DNA from: Muribaculum sp.
GTDB taxonomy: Bacteria; Bacillota; Clostridia; Lachnospirales; Lachnospiraceae
Reading direction: 5' to 3'
DNA: 64,000 bases
Assembly: GCA_023663505.1 (NCBI GenBank)
Contig: JAMPHH010000014.1
Location: 1 to 64,000 of the forward strand
Positions 14,765 through 23,965 of this stretch are shown here, piece by piece. Within the stretch, counting starts at the first letter, position 1, and each line of letters begins with the position of its first letter. The notes beneath the pieces were generated by a model, which was given only the letters and a program-made list of their open reading frames with translations, was not told the origin of the DNA and did not search any database. Made by a program: the position numbers and the translations under genes.

Positions 14765-15414
14765 TATTTTTGTGCTCCTTTCATGAAACCTTTCAATTCT
14801 TCTCTGATCTCTCGGATAAATGCCTTCCTGCGGACAGGCGATCTGCGGGCCGCCTCCACAACCTGATGCAGCTCTCTCACACAGTCCTCCAAGTCATCAT
14901 TTACCATAATATAATCATAGGCATCCATGCCTTCTGACTCCTCATATGCTCTGGCGAGACGGTTGGCGATCACCTCCGCCGTCTCCGTTCCCCTGCCCTT
15001 TAGCCTGCGCTCGAGCTCCGCAGCCGTGGGCGGCGTCACGAACAAAAGCAGACTCTCGGGAAATAACTCCTTGATCTTCATGGCTCCCTGAATCTCAATC
15101 TCGAGAACCACGTTTTTGCCTGCCTGAAGCTGTTCCTCCACATACGCTCTGGGCGTTCCATAATAATTGCCACAATACTGCGCGTATTCGATCAAGCCGT
15201 TTTGCCCGATCTTCTCCTCAAAATGTTCCTTATCCGTAAAGAAATAGTGGACACCGTCCTGCTCTCCCTCCCTTGGAGCCCTCGTGGTCATAGAGATAGA
15301 AAGCGCATAGTTGTCATAGGTATCCAAAAGCTTCTGCACCAAGGTGCCCTTACCCGCTCCCGAGAATCCTGATATCACGATCAAGATGCCGTCCCTCTGC
15401 ACTGTATTGTCCAT
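14764..15414 (-). CDS. gmk: Guanylate kinase
   Basis: A 216-aa kinase converting GMP to GDP with ATP. P-loop GFSGAGKG (16-23), GMP-binding region SMTTRAPREGEQDGVHYFF, and lid region with RLKGRGTE are present; length is normal. Start at 15414 is 3 nt after the remA stop, with AGAGGAG overlapping that stop. Confidence 0.95.
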   Translation of the reverse strand: MDNTVQRDGILIVISGFSGAGKGTLVQKLLDTYDNYALSISMTTRAPREGEQDGVHYFFTDKEHFEEKIGQNGLIEYAQYCGNYYGTPRAYVEEQLQAGKNVVLEIEIQGAMKIKELFPESLLLFVTPPTAAELERRLKGRGTETAEVIANRLARAYEESEGMDAYDYIMVNDDLEDCVRELHQVVEAARRSPVRRKAFIREIREELKGFMKGAQK

Positions 15415-15416
15415 GC

Positions 15417-15716
15417 CTACTCCTCTCCCTCTCCGTCCGTCAGCCGATTCTCCGCCATGCCGCTCTCGGAGAGCGCCTCCTGTCCCACAGGCTGCGCCCT
15501 GCCCGCTATGGTCTCCGGAAGAAGCGCCGACAGAACCACCTGCCCGTTCTCCATCACCAACACCGACTTGGTGCGCCTCCCCTGTGTGGCGTCTATGGCA
15601 GTCCCCTGCTCCTTAGCGCGCTGTACCATACGCTTGATTGGTGCGGAATCGGGGCTTACGATAGCAATAATCTTGGTTGTGTTCACAATATTGCCAAAAC
15701 CGATATGAATTAACAT
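15417..15716 (-). CDS. remA: RemA-type DNA-binding regulator (DUF370)
   Basis: A 99-aa protein whose first 80 residues are RemA (MLIHIGFGNIVNTTKIIAIV, then SAPIKRMVQRAK and DATQGRRTKSVLVM). In Bacillus RemA activates biofilm matrix and osmoprotection genes by wrapping DNA. The tail after about residue 72 (glutamate- and glycine-rich) is extra to the conserved core. Located between yicC and gmk, as in most Firmicutes. Confidence 0.92.
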   Translation of the reverse strand: MLIHIGFGNIVNTTKIIAIVSPDSAPIKRMVQRAKEQGTAIDATQGRRTKSVLVMENGQVVLSALLPETIAGRAQPVGQEALSESGMAENRLTDGEGEE

Positions 15717-15725
15717 AAATAACCC

Positions 15726-16604
15726 CTATTCAATGTTTTGAATCTGCTCGCGAACCTTCTCTATCTCTGTCTTTAGCTCGATGGCACGATTGGAAATCTC
15801 CAGATCGTTTGATTTGGAAAGCGTGGTGTTCGCCTCCCGATTCATCTCCTGCGCGATAAAATCAAGCTTCCTTCCGATGATCCCGCCCTCGAGCAGCGTC
15901 GCCTTGGTCGTCTCGATATGACTGCGCAGGCGCACAAGCTCCTCGTCCACACAAGCCTTATCCGCAAAAATAGTAACCTCCGTGAGCAGTCTTGACTCGT
16001 CAACCGTGTTATCCCCGAGCAGCTCCCTTACCTTGTCCTCCAACCGCTGTCTGTACTCCGCCACGACCTGAGGGGAACGCTCCGTGATAAAATCCACCAA
16101 GGACAGCATACCGTCCAGCTTCTCTATCAGGTCCCCGCGAAGCTGCTCTCCCTCGGTGACACGGCTCTGCACGAACATCTCCGCCGCTCCCCTGACAGCC
16201 CTTTGCAGCTCCTTCCAAAGCTCCTCCTCGTTATCGTTGTTCTCCTCCATGGTGAACACCTCGGGATATTTGGACAGCGTGGAGACGCGGATATCATCGT
16301 CAAGCTGAAAGTCCTCCGCCATCTGACGCAGGTATTTCAGATACTCAGCCGCCACTTCCTTATTATACCGGACACTGGAATTGTTCTCGGAAAAGTCCTC
16401 ATAGGCAATGAACACGTCTACCTTGCCTCTGGAAATGTAATCCTTAAGCTCACTGCGGATCGCCGCCTCAAAGAAATTAAACCGCTTGGGCATCTTGATG
16501 CTCACGTCCAGATAGCGATGATTGACGGACTTCATTTCCACCGTAAATTTCCTGTTGTTCTCGGCAATCTCACATCTGCCGAAGCCGGTCATGCTCTTAA
16601 TCAT
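15726..16604 (-). CDS. yicC: YicC family endoribonuclease
   Basis: A 292-aa protein. MIKSMTGFGR is the diagnostic N-terminus, so the start is at 16604 despite an open frame to 16685. The C-terminal half carries RLRSHIETTKATL and GRKLDFIAQEMNRE, the conserved core. YicC proteins are RNases implicated in small-RNA turnover. First gene of the yicC-remA-gmk-rpoZ-rimO-pgsA block, driven by the promoter at 16662-16690. Confidence 0.93.
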   Translation of the reverse strand: MIKSMTGFGRCEIAENNRKFTVEMKSVNHRYLDVSIKMPKRFNFFEAAIRSELKDYISRGKVDVFIAYEDFSENNSSVRYNKEVAAEYLKYLRQMAEDFQLDDDIRVSTLSKYPEVFTMEENNDNEEELWKELQRAVRGAAEMFVQSRVTEGEQLRGDLIEKLDGMLSLVDFITERSPQVVAEYRQRLEDKVRELLGDNTVDESRLLTEVTIFADKACVDEELVRLRSHIETTKATLLEGGIIGRKLDFIAQEMNREANTTLSKSNDLEISNRAIELKTEIEKVREQIQNIE

Positions 16605-16661
16605 TTGTAATCCCCATTCCGGCGGTTCAAACCGCCAAGCCCTTACCCCACATTCCATCTT

Positions 16662-16690
16662 ATTATAAAATAAGTTGCGGGACACGTCAA
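16662..16690 (-). promoter_or_regulatory. Strong sigma-A promoter of the yicC operon
   Basis: Minus strand TTGACG (16685-16690), 17-nt spacer, TATAAT (16662-16667). The rest of the 290-nt gap to mgtE shows no other gene and no clear terminator. Confidence 0.8.
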
Positions 16691-16896
16691 GTGCGACAAC
16701 GCACCTTTAACGGGAGTTAGTAACAGTTCAGCCTTCAAATCATAGTGCGAAGGGGCGGCGGGAGATGGCTGGGAGTGTTTTGCGGACTGGCTGCGGTTGG
16801 GTGTTTTCTAATAGTGCGGGGTTGGATATTGCAGCAAGTATGCTCAATTAACAAATCATTCTATGGCTGAACCTGTTACGGAAGTTATGCAACCTC

Positions 16897-18246
16897 TTAG
16901 AGTCCAAGTACGATTCTCGCTACCGTGCAGTATACGAGCAGGGACAGCGCGTCCACAATGGTGGTGATGAAGGGGCTCGCCATCACTGCGGGGTCGAAGC
17001 CGAGACGTTTCGCACCGATGGGCAAAAGACACCCCACGATCATCGCCATCAAAACCGCCACCACGAGAGTCAGGCACACCACAAAAGCAACCAGCACCCC
17101 CGTCCTGTCAAATATAATCAATTTGCAAAAGTTGGCAGCAGCAAGGCACAGACCGCACATCAGCGCCACCCGCACCTCCTTCCACACGACCCCCGGCACG
17201 TCTCTGTACTCTATCTCCCCGAGGGAGAGTCCGCGGATAACGGTCACGCTCGCCTGTCCGCCCGCGTTTCCCCCTGTGTCCATCAGCATGGGAATAAAGG
17301 CGATCAGCACCGCACACGCGCTGAGCGCGTCCTCAAATCTGGTCAGTATCGCCCCTGTAAACGTGGCGGACACCATCAACAGGAGCAGCCATGGAATCCT
17401 CTTTTTGAAGGTCTCCCAGACCGAGGTTCGCATGTAAGGCTTATCACTGGGCACGATAGCAGCCATCTTCTCCATATCCTCCGTGGTCTCCTCCTCCATA
17501 ATATCCACGATATCATCAACGGTGATAATGCCCACGAGACGATTCTCATTGTCCACCACGGGCATCGTCGTAAAATCATATTTCTTAAACCGAGCGGCAA
17601 CCTCCTCCTGATCCATCAGGGTGCCGATCGCTATGACATTTTCATGCATGATATTGCCGATGCGCTCCTGCGGGTCGGATAAAAGCAGATACCTCAGGGC
17701 GACCGTCCCGAGAAGCCTTCTCTGATTATCCAGCACATAGCAGACGTTGATAGTCTCGCTGTCAAGTCCCACATGGCGGATATGCGCGATAGCGTCCTGC
17801 ACGGTGAAATTCTCCTTAAGATCCACATACTCCACCGTCATGACGCTTCCTGCCGAATCCTCGGGATAGCGCAGCAAATGATTGATGTCGCGGCGGGTTT
17901 CCGCATTGGCGTTCTCCAGTATCTTCGTCACCACGTTCGCGGGCATCTCCTCCAACAGGTCGGCGGCGTCGTCCGCCATCAGATTGTTGATGATGTTGGC
18001 AGTCTCCCTGTCGGACAAAGCGGTGATGATCGTCTGCTGAACGTCAGTCTCCATATAGGAAAATACATCTGCCGCCAAGTCCTTGGGCAGAATCCGAAAC
18101 GCGCGGAGAAGCTTCTCCTCCTCCAATTCCTCAAGCAGCGCGGCGGCATCGGCGGAATTCTCCTCCGCCAGTGATTGGCGCAGCTTGGTATATTGCTTGG
18201 ACTCCAAAAGCTCCAACAGCTCCTCCAATGTCATCAACTGATCCAT
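16897..18246 (-). CDS. mgtE: Magnesium transporter MgtE
   Basis: A 449-aa channel. Cytoplasmic MgtE N-domain (helical, ending near 130), two CBS domains (about 135-250; SVMTVEYVDL, DFTTMPVVDNENRLVGIITVDD), a plug helix, then five membrane helices with the pore motif MLMDTGGNAGGQAS. The cytoplasmic part senses Mg2+ and closes the pore when it is abundant. Start at 18246 follows GGGAGGG; an open frame to 18297 overlaps the neighbouring gene. No Mg riboswitch is visible upstream because the gene directly follows yigZ. Confidence 0.93.
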   Translation of the reverse strand: MDQLMTLEELLELLESKQYTKLRQSLAEENSADAAALLEELEEEKLLRAFRILPKDLAADVFSYMETDVQQTIITALSDRETANIINNLMADDAADLLEEMPANVVTKILENANAETRRDINHLLRYPEDSAGSVMTVEYVDLKENFTVQDAIAHIRHVGLDSETINVCYVLDNQRRLLGTVALRYLLLSDPQERIGNIMHENVIAIGTLMDQEEVAARFKKYDFTTMPVVDNENRLVGIITVDDIVDIMEEETTEDMEKMAAIVPSDKPYMRTSVWETFKKRIPWLLLLMVSATFTGAILTRFEDALSACAVLIAFIPMLMDTGGNAGGQASVTVIRGLSLGEIEYRDVPGVVWKEVRVALMCGLCLAAANFCKLIIFDRTGVLVAFVVCLTLVVAVLMAMIVGCLLPIGAKRLGFDPAVMASPFITTIVDALSLLVYCTVARIVLGL

Positions 18247-18293
18247 AGCCTTTTCCCTCCCGATATGACCCTCGCGGCATCTGCTCGCCCAAA

Positions 18294-18938
18294 TCATTCC
18301 ATAGCCGAACTGTTAGCGTCAATATAATACAATTCCCGCAGCTTGTCTATTTTCGCCTTGCCGAGGGTGACCTCTGTGAGCTCAGCGCACAGGGACTCAG
18401 CGCTCTCGGCGGGGACGATCAGCCTGAGCGTCACATTGTCCGCATAGGAGCTCTCCTGCGGCTCCAAGCCGTTCTGCCTGAGCAGATAGAGCACCTTGCC
18501 CACGCCGTTGTAATCCGTTACCACCTCTATCTCATGCCCTAAGCGCCTGACTCCGATACTGCAATGGGCAAGCCCCTCCTTGACAGCTTGGGTGTACGCC
18601 CGCACCAGTCCTCCCGTTCCCAAGAGCACGCCGCCAAAGTACCGTGTCACCACCACCGCCACGTTGCGTATTCCCATTCCCAAAAGCACCTCGAGCATAG
18701 GACGTCCCGCGGTTCCCGAAGGCTCCCCGTCATCGCTGCAGCGGGTCAGCTCCCCCCTGTCGCCGATGACAAGGGCGGAACAGTTATGCTTGGCGTCCCA
18801 GTATTTTTTCTTTATTTGCTCAATGAAACGAACCGCTTCCTCCTCCGTCTCACACTTAGCCACCGTAGCGATAAAACGGGATTTTTTCTCGACGATCTCT
18901 CCCTCGCCGCCCTCCAGAAGCACCTTGTAAGAATCCAT
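18294..18938 (-). CDS. IMPACT/YigZ family protein
   Basis: A 214-aa protein with the N-terminal UPF0029 domain (KSRFIATVAKCETEEEA, then RCSDDGEPSGTAGRPML and VVVTRYFGGVLLGTGGLVRAY) and a C-terminal DUF1949 domain. Its biochemical role is not settled; in eukaryotes the domain interferes with Gcn2 activation. Start 18938, or the ATG 12 nt upstream, follows GGAAAGG in a 24-nt context identical to cinA. Ends 47 nt before mgtE, probably cotranscribed with it. Confidence 0.9.
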   Translation of the reverse strand: MDSYKVLLEGGEGEIVEKKSRFIATVAKCETEEEAVRFIEQIKKKYWDAKHNCSALVIGDRGELTRCSDDGEPSGTAGRPMLEVLLGMGIRNVAVVVTRYFGGVLLGTGGLVRAYTQAVKEGLAHCSIGVRRLGHEIEVVTDYNGVGKVLYLLRQNGLEPQESSYADNVTLRLIVPAESAESLCAELTEVTLGKAKIDKLRELYYIDANSSAME

Positions 18939-18959
18939 AATAATAACCATACCTTTCCG
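18936..18959 (-). repeat. 24-nt start-region repeat, yigZ copy
   Basis: Identical to 12306-12329. Here GGAAAGG also forms the 3' arm of a 6-bp hairpin (TTTCCG/CGGAAA), so the ribosome binding site may be masked. Confidence 0.8.
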
Positions 18960-18993
18960 CAATCCGGAAATTTGGGCGCAGACACAAATTGCC

Positions 18994-19020
18994 GATTGAA
19001 AAATCTTTGATTTTTCAATC
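18994..19020 (-). promoter_or_regulatory. 12-bp perfect hairpin in the yigZ leader
   Basis: GATTGAAAAATC and its exact complement close a 3-nt loop in the 5' untranslated region, between the promoter at 19073-19101 and the start codon. It occupies the same relative position as the 9-bp hairpin in the cinA leader. Confidence 0.6.
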
Positions 19021-19072
19021 TACCCACGCCGCATATCACGAATACGCTTGCGATACAGCAGTAATAAGCTTA

Positions 19073-19101
19073 ATCTTAGCATATTTAGTCCAAAATGTAA
19101 A
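19073..19101 (-). promoter_or_regulatory. Promoter of yigZ
   Basis: Minus strand TTTACA (19096-19101), 17-nt spacer, TAAGAT (19073-19078). Leader of about 128 nt. Confidence 0.6.
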
Positions 19102-19128
19102 ACAATTCTTAAGACTGGGAATAAAACC

Positions 19129-19157
19129 TTTATTTACAAATTATTTTTTGCTATAAT
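19129..19157 (+). promoter_or_regulatory. Promoter of the penicillin-binding protein
   Basis: TTTATT (19129-19134), 17-nt spacer, TATAAT (19152-19157) with an extended TG before the -10 box. Divergent from the yigZ promoter. Confidence 0.7.
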
Positions 19158-19226
19158 AGATATATATTCTGCAGAGCGGGTATCCTATTTACCCAGACAG
19201 CAAGTTTTTTAAGAAAGGCGAATCCT

Positions 19227-21905
19227 ATGAATTATGGTAAGAAAGGTGTCCGCGAAAAACAAAAGGCACTGAACTCTAAAGCCGGAAAATGGCAAAGAAA
19301 ATTGATATTGTCCTGCGTGAAATTGATGCTCGTGGCATGTCTCGGCATCGGCATCTGCGGGGTTGCCGCTGGCATCGGTATATTTCACGGCATTTTGGAG
19401 GGAACGCCCAAGATTCGTACCAGTGACGTGATTGCGTCGGGACAGGCGACAATCGTGTATGACAGGGAGGGCAACGAGATTGACCAATATGTCAGCACTA
19501 ACTCCAACCGTATCGAGGTGACGATAGATCAGGTTCCCACGTATTTAGGACAGGCGTTCGTGGCGATCGAGGACGAGCGTTTCTATCAGCACAACGGCAT
19601 TGATATGCAGGGTATCGTCCGCGCCGGCTACCAGTTTGTCAAGACCGGCGGCAAGGAGAAGCAGGGCGCCAGCACCATCACGCAGCAGCTTCTCAAGAAT
19701 ACCGTCTTCACCTCATGGACTGAGGAGGGGGACAATATGATCAAGTCGGTCAAGCGTAAGATTCAGGAGCAGTACCTTGCCCAAGAGCTGACCAAGAACT
19801 CCACCAAGGACGAGGTGCTCCTGCGCTATATGAACGCCATCAACCTGGGACAGAACACCTTGGGGGTGGAAGCGGCGTCGCTACGGTATTTTGGCAAGAC
19901 CTGCTCCGAGCTCACCATCTCGGAGAGCGCGGTCATCGCCAGTATCACCCAGAACCCTTCCGCCAAAAACCCGATCCGCTATCCCGAGAACAACAAGGAG
20001 CGCCGCAAAACATGTCTGGACAATATGAAGCGGCTGGGCTTCATCACGGAGGACGAGTATGACGAGGCGATTGCGGACACGGACGCCGTGTACGAGCGCA
20101 TCAGTATGCATGACGTGGACTTCAAGGTGGCGGACAGCACCTCAGGCTCTTATTTCTCTGACGCGGTATACGAGCAGGTGCTGAAGGATCTGGTCGCCGC
20201 GGGCTATCCCGAGGTCACCGCGGAATATATGATGTCCTCCGGCGGACTGCGTATCGACTCCACCTTAGACCCCAAGATTCAGCGCATAGCCGACGAGGAA
20301 TTCGCCAACGAGGACAACTATAACGCCGGAGTGCACTGGTATCTGAGCTACGCCCTGACCATCACGGACACCAACGAGGAGAGGCACAATTACAGCAAGG
20401 AAAATATGATGAGCTGGTATAAGGAGAATAAGGACAAGAACTTTAACCTGATCTTCTCCTCACAGGACGACGCCTATGAAGCAATCAATATCTACCGCGC
20501 CGCAATGATGGAGGAGCTTGGCATGGACGCCGAATCCGACAGCTTTACCGAGAGCATCTCCATGACAGCACAGCCACAGGCGGCTATGGTCATAGAGGAT
20601 CAGACATCAGGCTACGTGGTCGCCATGGTAGGCGGTCGCGGCGCCAAGGAGGGACGACGCACGCTCAACCGCGCCACCTCCGCGGGCAGCTCCCCCGGCT
20701 CCACCTTCAAGGTAGTGGCAGTCTTTGCACCCGCCTTGGACGCCAACGGACAGACACTCGCCACCGTCTACAACGACGCTCCCTTCAACTATGACAACGG
20801 CACGCCTGTCAACAACTGGTATGACGAGGAAAAGGTAGGCTGGAAGGGCATCTGCTCTATCCGCTATGCGATCGAGCAATCGCTAAATATTATATCCGTC
20901 AAGGCGTTTACCGTGTTGACTCCCCAGTTGGGCTATGATTATCTGATCAACTTCGGTTTCACCACACTCACGGACGGCGAGTGGATCGGCGACCAATGGT
21001 TCTCCGACGTACAGCAGCCCACCGCGATCGGCGGTATCACCCACGGCGTAAGCCCTTACGAGCTAAACGCCGCCTATGCCTCCATAGCAAACCTTGGCAC
21101 CTATATGGAGCCAAAGCTCTACACCAGAGTGACTGACGCGGACGGCAATGTCATACTTGACAACACCACTCCAAAGAGCCGACAGGTGCTCAAGGAGACC
21201 ACTGCCTTTCTCCTGACGGACGCCATGACGGACGTGGTGACCAAGGGTACCGGCGCCAGATGTAATTTTAACCCCAACATGGCGATCGCGGGCAAGACGG
21301 GAACCTCCCAAAAATACCAAGATGTGTGGTTCGCCGGCTTCACTCCCTATTACACGGCGACTGTGTGGGCAGGCTATGACAATAATGTGACCCTTAAGAA
21401 TAACGGAGAGAGAGATGTCGCCAAGAACCTCTGGAAATCTGTTATGAAAAGAATCCACGAGGAGCTGCCCAACACAACCTTCCCGATTCCCGAGGGCTTG
21501 GTACAGACGCAGATCTGCTCCAAATCCGGCAAGCTCCCCACCCCCGGTCTCTGTGCGGAGCAGGGCTGCGTGGTGACGGAATACTTCGCCGTGGGCACAG
21601 AGCCCACGGAGCTGTGTGATATCCATTATCAGGGACGCATCTGTGGTTACAGCGGACTGATAGCCACTCCGCAATGCCCCTTCGCATACGAGGGCGTAGC
21701 AACCCTTGCGCTGCCGGAATATCCCGCGCTGATCAAGGGCTCTACCACCATCGTTACCAATCCCGACGGGACGCAGAGCGTTATGGCTCCCAACACGTCC
21801 AACCGCTGTTCCCATGATGAGCTGTTCTTCCTTAATCCTGATGCAGATGCGATCATCAATCAGCAGCAATGGGAGATCAACCAACGGGGCGGCGGGGACG
21901 ATTAG
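19227..21905 (+). CDS. Class A penicillin-binding protein (glycosyltransferase-transpeptidase)
   Basis: An 892-aa bifunctional murein synthase. A cytoplasmic basic start is followed by one membrane anchor (about 30-58). The GT51 domain has the catalytic glutamate in EDERFYQHNG (Glu115). The transpeptidase has STFK (Ser492 to Lys495), SLN (in EQSLNIISVK) and KTGTS (690-694). A C-terminal extension of about 130 residues contains several cysteines (QICSKSG, GLCAEQGC, LCDIHYQGRICG), possibly disulphide-linked outside the cell, as in many clostridial PBP1-type proteins. Alone between its own promoter and terminator. Confidence 0.95.
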   Translation: MNYGKKGVREKQKALNSKAGKWQRKLILSCVKLMLVACLGIGICGVAAGIGIFHGILEGTPKIRTSDVIASGQATIVYDREGNEIDQYVSTNSNRIEVTIDQVPTYLGQAFVAIEDERFYQHNGIDMQGIVRAGYQFVKTGGKEKQGASTITQQLLKNTVFTSWTEEGDNMIKSVKRKIQEQYLAQELTKNSTKDEVLLRYMNAINLGQNTLGVEAASLRYFGKTCSELTISESAVIASITQNPSAKNPIRYPENNKERRKTCLDNMKRLGFITEDEYDEAIADTDAVYERISMHDVDFKVADSTSGSYFSDAVYEQVLKDLVAAGYPEVTAEYMMSSGGLRIDSTLDPKIQRIADEEFANEDNYNAGVHWYLSYALTITDTNEERHNYSKENMMSWYKENKDKNFNLIFSSQDDAYEAINIYRAAMMEELGMDAESDSFTESISMTAQPQAAMVIEDQTSGYVVAMVGGRGAKEGRRTLNRATSAGSSPGSTFKVVAVFAPALDANGQTLATVYNDAPFNYDNGTPVNNWYDEEKVGWKGICSIRYAIEQSLNIISVKAFTVLTPQLGYDYLINFGFTTLTDGEWIGDQWFSDVQQPTAIGGITHGVSPYELNAAYASIANLGTYMEPKLYTRVTDADGNVILDNTTPKSRQVLKETTAFLLTDAMTDVVTKGTGARCNFNPNMAIAGKTGTSQKYQDVWFAGFTPYYTATVWAGYDNNVTLKNNGERDVAKNLWKSVMKRIHEELPNTTFPIPEGLVQTQICSKSGKLPTPGLCAEQGCVVTEYFAVGTEPTELCDIHYQGRICGYSGLIATPQCPFAYEGVATLALPEYPALIKGSTTIVTNPDGTQSVMAPNTSNRCSHDELFFLNPDADAIINQQQWEINQRGGGDD

Positions 21906-21979
21906 TCAACAACCCTGCACACAGAGCATCGAAACTCTATGCACCCGTTAGAAGCGTGCGCCGTATGGCGCACCACAGA

Positions 21980-22012
21980 AAAACCCGAACGGCAATCTGC
22001 TGTTCGGGTTTT
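21980..22012. terminator. Strong bidirectional terminator
   Basis: AAAACCCGAAC (21980-21990) pairs over 11 bp with GTTCGGGTTTT (22002-22012); T-runs follow on both strands. It ends the PBP gene and the convergent peptide-transport operon, and marks the left edge of the A+T-richer region. Confidence 0.9.
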
Positions 22013-22050
22013 CTTAACTAATCATTTGGGGCACATATCTTTCTGATTAT

Positions 22051-22260
22051 TTATTGTCGGCTTTCAAAATGATAGTGATTCCCTATATTATCCCACATAT
22101 CAAAGCTACATTCCCAAAGATTGTACGTGATATGCTTAATTTGAGGATGAAAATTAAAGTCTGTGATATAATTTATCTCTTCTCCGTTTAATTTTCCTTT
22201 TCGTGCGCTTATATATTGTTTTAATTCATTTGGGTACATTGATGTTTTCTTCCTATACAT
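22051..22260 (-). CDS. Small hypothetical protein, 69 aa
   Basis: Not recognised. Start at 22260 overlaps the stop of the upstream binding-protein gene by one base (TAATG); an internal ATG at 22239 (MYPNELKQYISARK) has AGGAAG upstream and is an equal candidate. The middle (KGKLNGEEINYITDFNFHPQ) and end (DMWDNIGNHYHFESRQ) look like a soluble fold with several aromatic and His residues. Last gene of the peptide-transport operon, before the terminator. Confidence 0.5.
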   Translation of the reverse strand: MYRKKTSMYPNELKQYISARKGKLNGEEINYITDFNFHPQIKHITYNLWECSFDMWDNIGNHYHFESRQ

Positions 22261-23915
22261 TATTCTGTAACAAGATCGGCGTACTTGTAACGTGTCAACC
22301 CTCTTGATGGATCGATCACTCTGTTGGTAATCTTAGGATTCACGAGGTTTATGGACTCTCTTGCCAAAACTGGCACTCCCCAAAAATACTCTGACACAAG
22401 CACCCGTTCCGCCTCATGCATCAACTCAAAACGCTTTTGGGTATCTGTCTCCAGCATGGATTGATTCATAAGCTCATCATATTTCTCACATGATGTTCCA
22501 TTATCATTATACGTGTCGGTACTCATATACATTGCAAGATATGAGAATGGATCAGCAAAGTCCGCCGTCCACTGCATGCGACACAATTCAAAATCTCCCG
22601 CACGCCTGTCTGCAACATTCACCTGATATTCCTGTGCTTCAAGCTGTATCTCAATGCCAAGTTTTTCTTTCCACTGTGCTTGCAGTGCCTGTGCAATATC
22701 AGATTCCAACTGTTGGCTCGGATATTTATAGGTAACCGTAGGAAATCCATCACCGTCAGGATAGCCTGCCTCTGCCAGCAGCTCCTTTGCTCTTTCAGGA
22801 TCATAGGCGAGAAGTTCACCACCTGCCTCCTCAGCCCATGTCTTTCCACTCGCTTTTGACACAAGCTTAGGCGCTACAAAGAAAGTTGATCCTATATAAT
22901 TTGCGCCACACGCCGTTGCAACGGCGTCACGGTCAACACTTATCGCAAACGCCTCTCTTACCCTGATATCATCAAAAGGCGGCTCCGTAATATCAAAAAG
23001 CTCATAGTTTGAGACAATTGTATCCGTTATATAAAGATCGTCCTTTCCCTCATATTCCTCGAGCACAGTATAATCCGCGGACGCCACATCCAACTCACCC
23101 GTTTTATAAGCGTTTATAATTGCCTGTGTGTCATCCATAACCATATGTTTTATTTCATCAAGCTTTATCTCGTCTGCTAAAACATAGTCCGCATTTCTTT
23201 TGAATACAAAATATTGGCTTGGTACATACTCTGCCATGTAGAAGGGTCCGCAGCTTACCAAGGCCTCCAGATCCTCACCCATAGCCCACGAGCCATTTGT
23301 TTCTGTCTGCAGGGTTCTGTGAGTTGGTGTGTATACTGGAAGCGCAAGCATATCCATAAAGTACGGTGTTGTGGATACAAGCGTAAACTTTATCGTCTTT
23401 TCATCAACACACTCTACGCCAAGCTTGTTCATATCCGCTCCGTTATTATATATATCACTTGCTCCCATAATGGAAAAGAGCATTGATGAATAGCCGTTTC
23501 CACACGAGGGATCAAGTGCTCTTGTAATAGTGTTGTAGAAATCCTGAGATGTGAGTGCGTCACCATTGTTCCAATTTGCATTCTCCCTGATATGGAAAGT
23601 AAATTCCGTCATATCGTCATTGATATCAACACTCTCTGCTGCAATGTACTTGTATGAGCCGTCCTCTGCAAGCTCCACAAGCGGTGCAGTTGCGTATGCG
23701 TTATAATACCACCACCAGTAGCCTACGTTTCCTGCGGCATCCAGCGTGCCATCCTCTGGTGATGTATAGGTTGTAATCACCTTATAGGTTGTCCCGTCTG
23801 CCGCCTGTGACGCCTTTGAACTTGACGATTCCTTTGTGCCTGCACATGCACTAAGCCCGACCACTATAGATGAGGTCAGTACCAATGCCACAATCTTCTT
23901 CCATAATCTTTTCAT
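22260..23915 (-). CDS. Peptide ABC transporter substrate-binding lipoprotein
   Basis: A 551-aa family 5 solute-binding protein (OppA/DppA type). Lipoprotein signal with lipobox LSAC (anchor about Cys24) followed by a Ser/Lys linker. The fold shows WNNGDALTSQDFYNTITRALDP near residue 110 and DDIRVREAFAISVDRDAV near 320, both typical. Start at 23915 rather than the ATG two codons earlier, because AGGAGG is then at a normal distance. It closes an operon of PII-Amt-PII-oppBCDF; ligand likely a peptide, not proven. Confidence 0.9.
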   Translation of the reverse strand: MKRLWKKIVALVLTSSIVVGLSACAGTKESSSSKASQAADGTTYKVITTYTSPEDGTLDAAGNVGYWWWYYNAYATAPLVELAEDGSYKYIAAESVDINDDMTEFTFHIRENANWNNGDALTSQDFYNTITRALDPSCGNGYSSMLFSIMGASDIYNNGADMNKLGVECVDEKTIKFTLVSTTPYFMDMLALPVYTPTHRTLQTETNGSWAMGEDLEALVSCGPFYMAEYVPSQYFVFKRNADYVLADEIKLDEIKHMVMDDTQAIINAYKTGELDVASADYTVLEEYEGKDDLYITDTIVSNYELFDITEPPFDDIRVREAFAISVDRDAVATACGANYIGSTFFVAPKLVSKASGKTWAEEAGGELLAYDPERAKELLAEAGYPDGDGFPTVTYKYPSQQLESDIAQALQAQWKEKLGIEIQLEAQEYQVNVADRRAGDFELCRMQWTADFADPFSYLAMYMSTDTYNDNGTSCEKYDELMNQSMLETDTQKRFELMHEAERVLVSEYFWGVPVLARESINLVNPKITNRVIDPSRGLTRYKYADLVTE

Positions 23916-23965
23916 AAACATTACCTCCTCAGCTTTATTTTATGTAAACCCGCAACGGGAAAACA

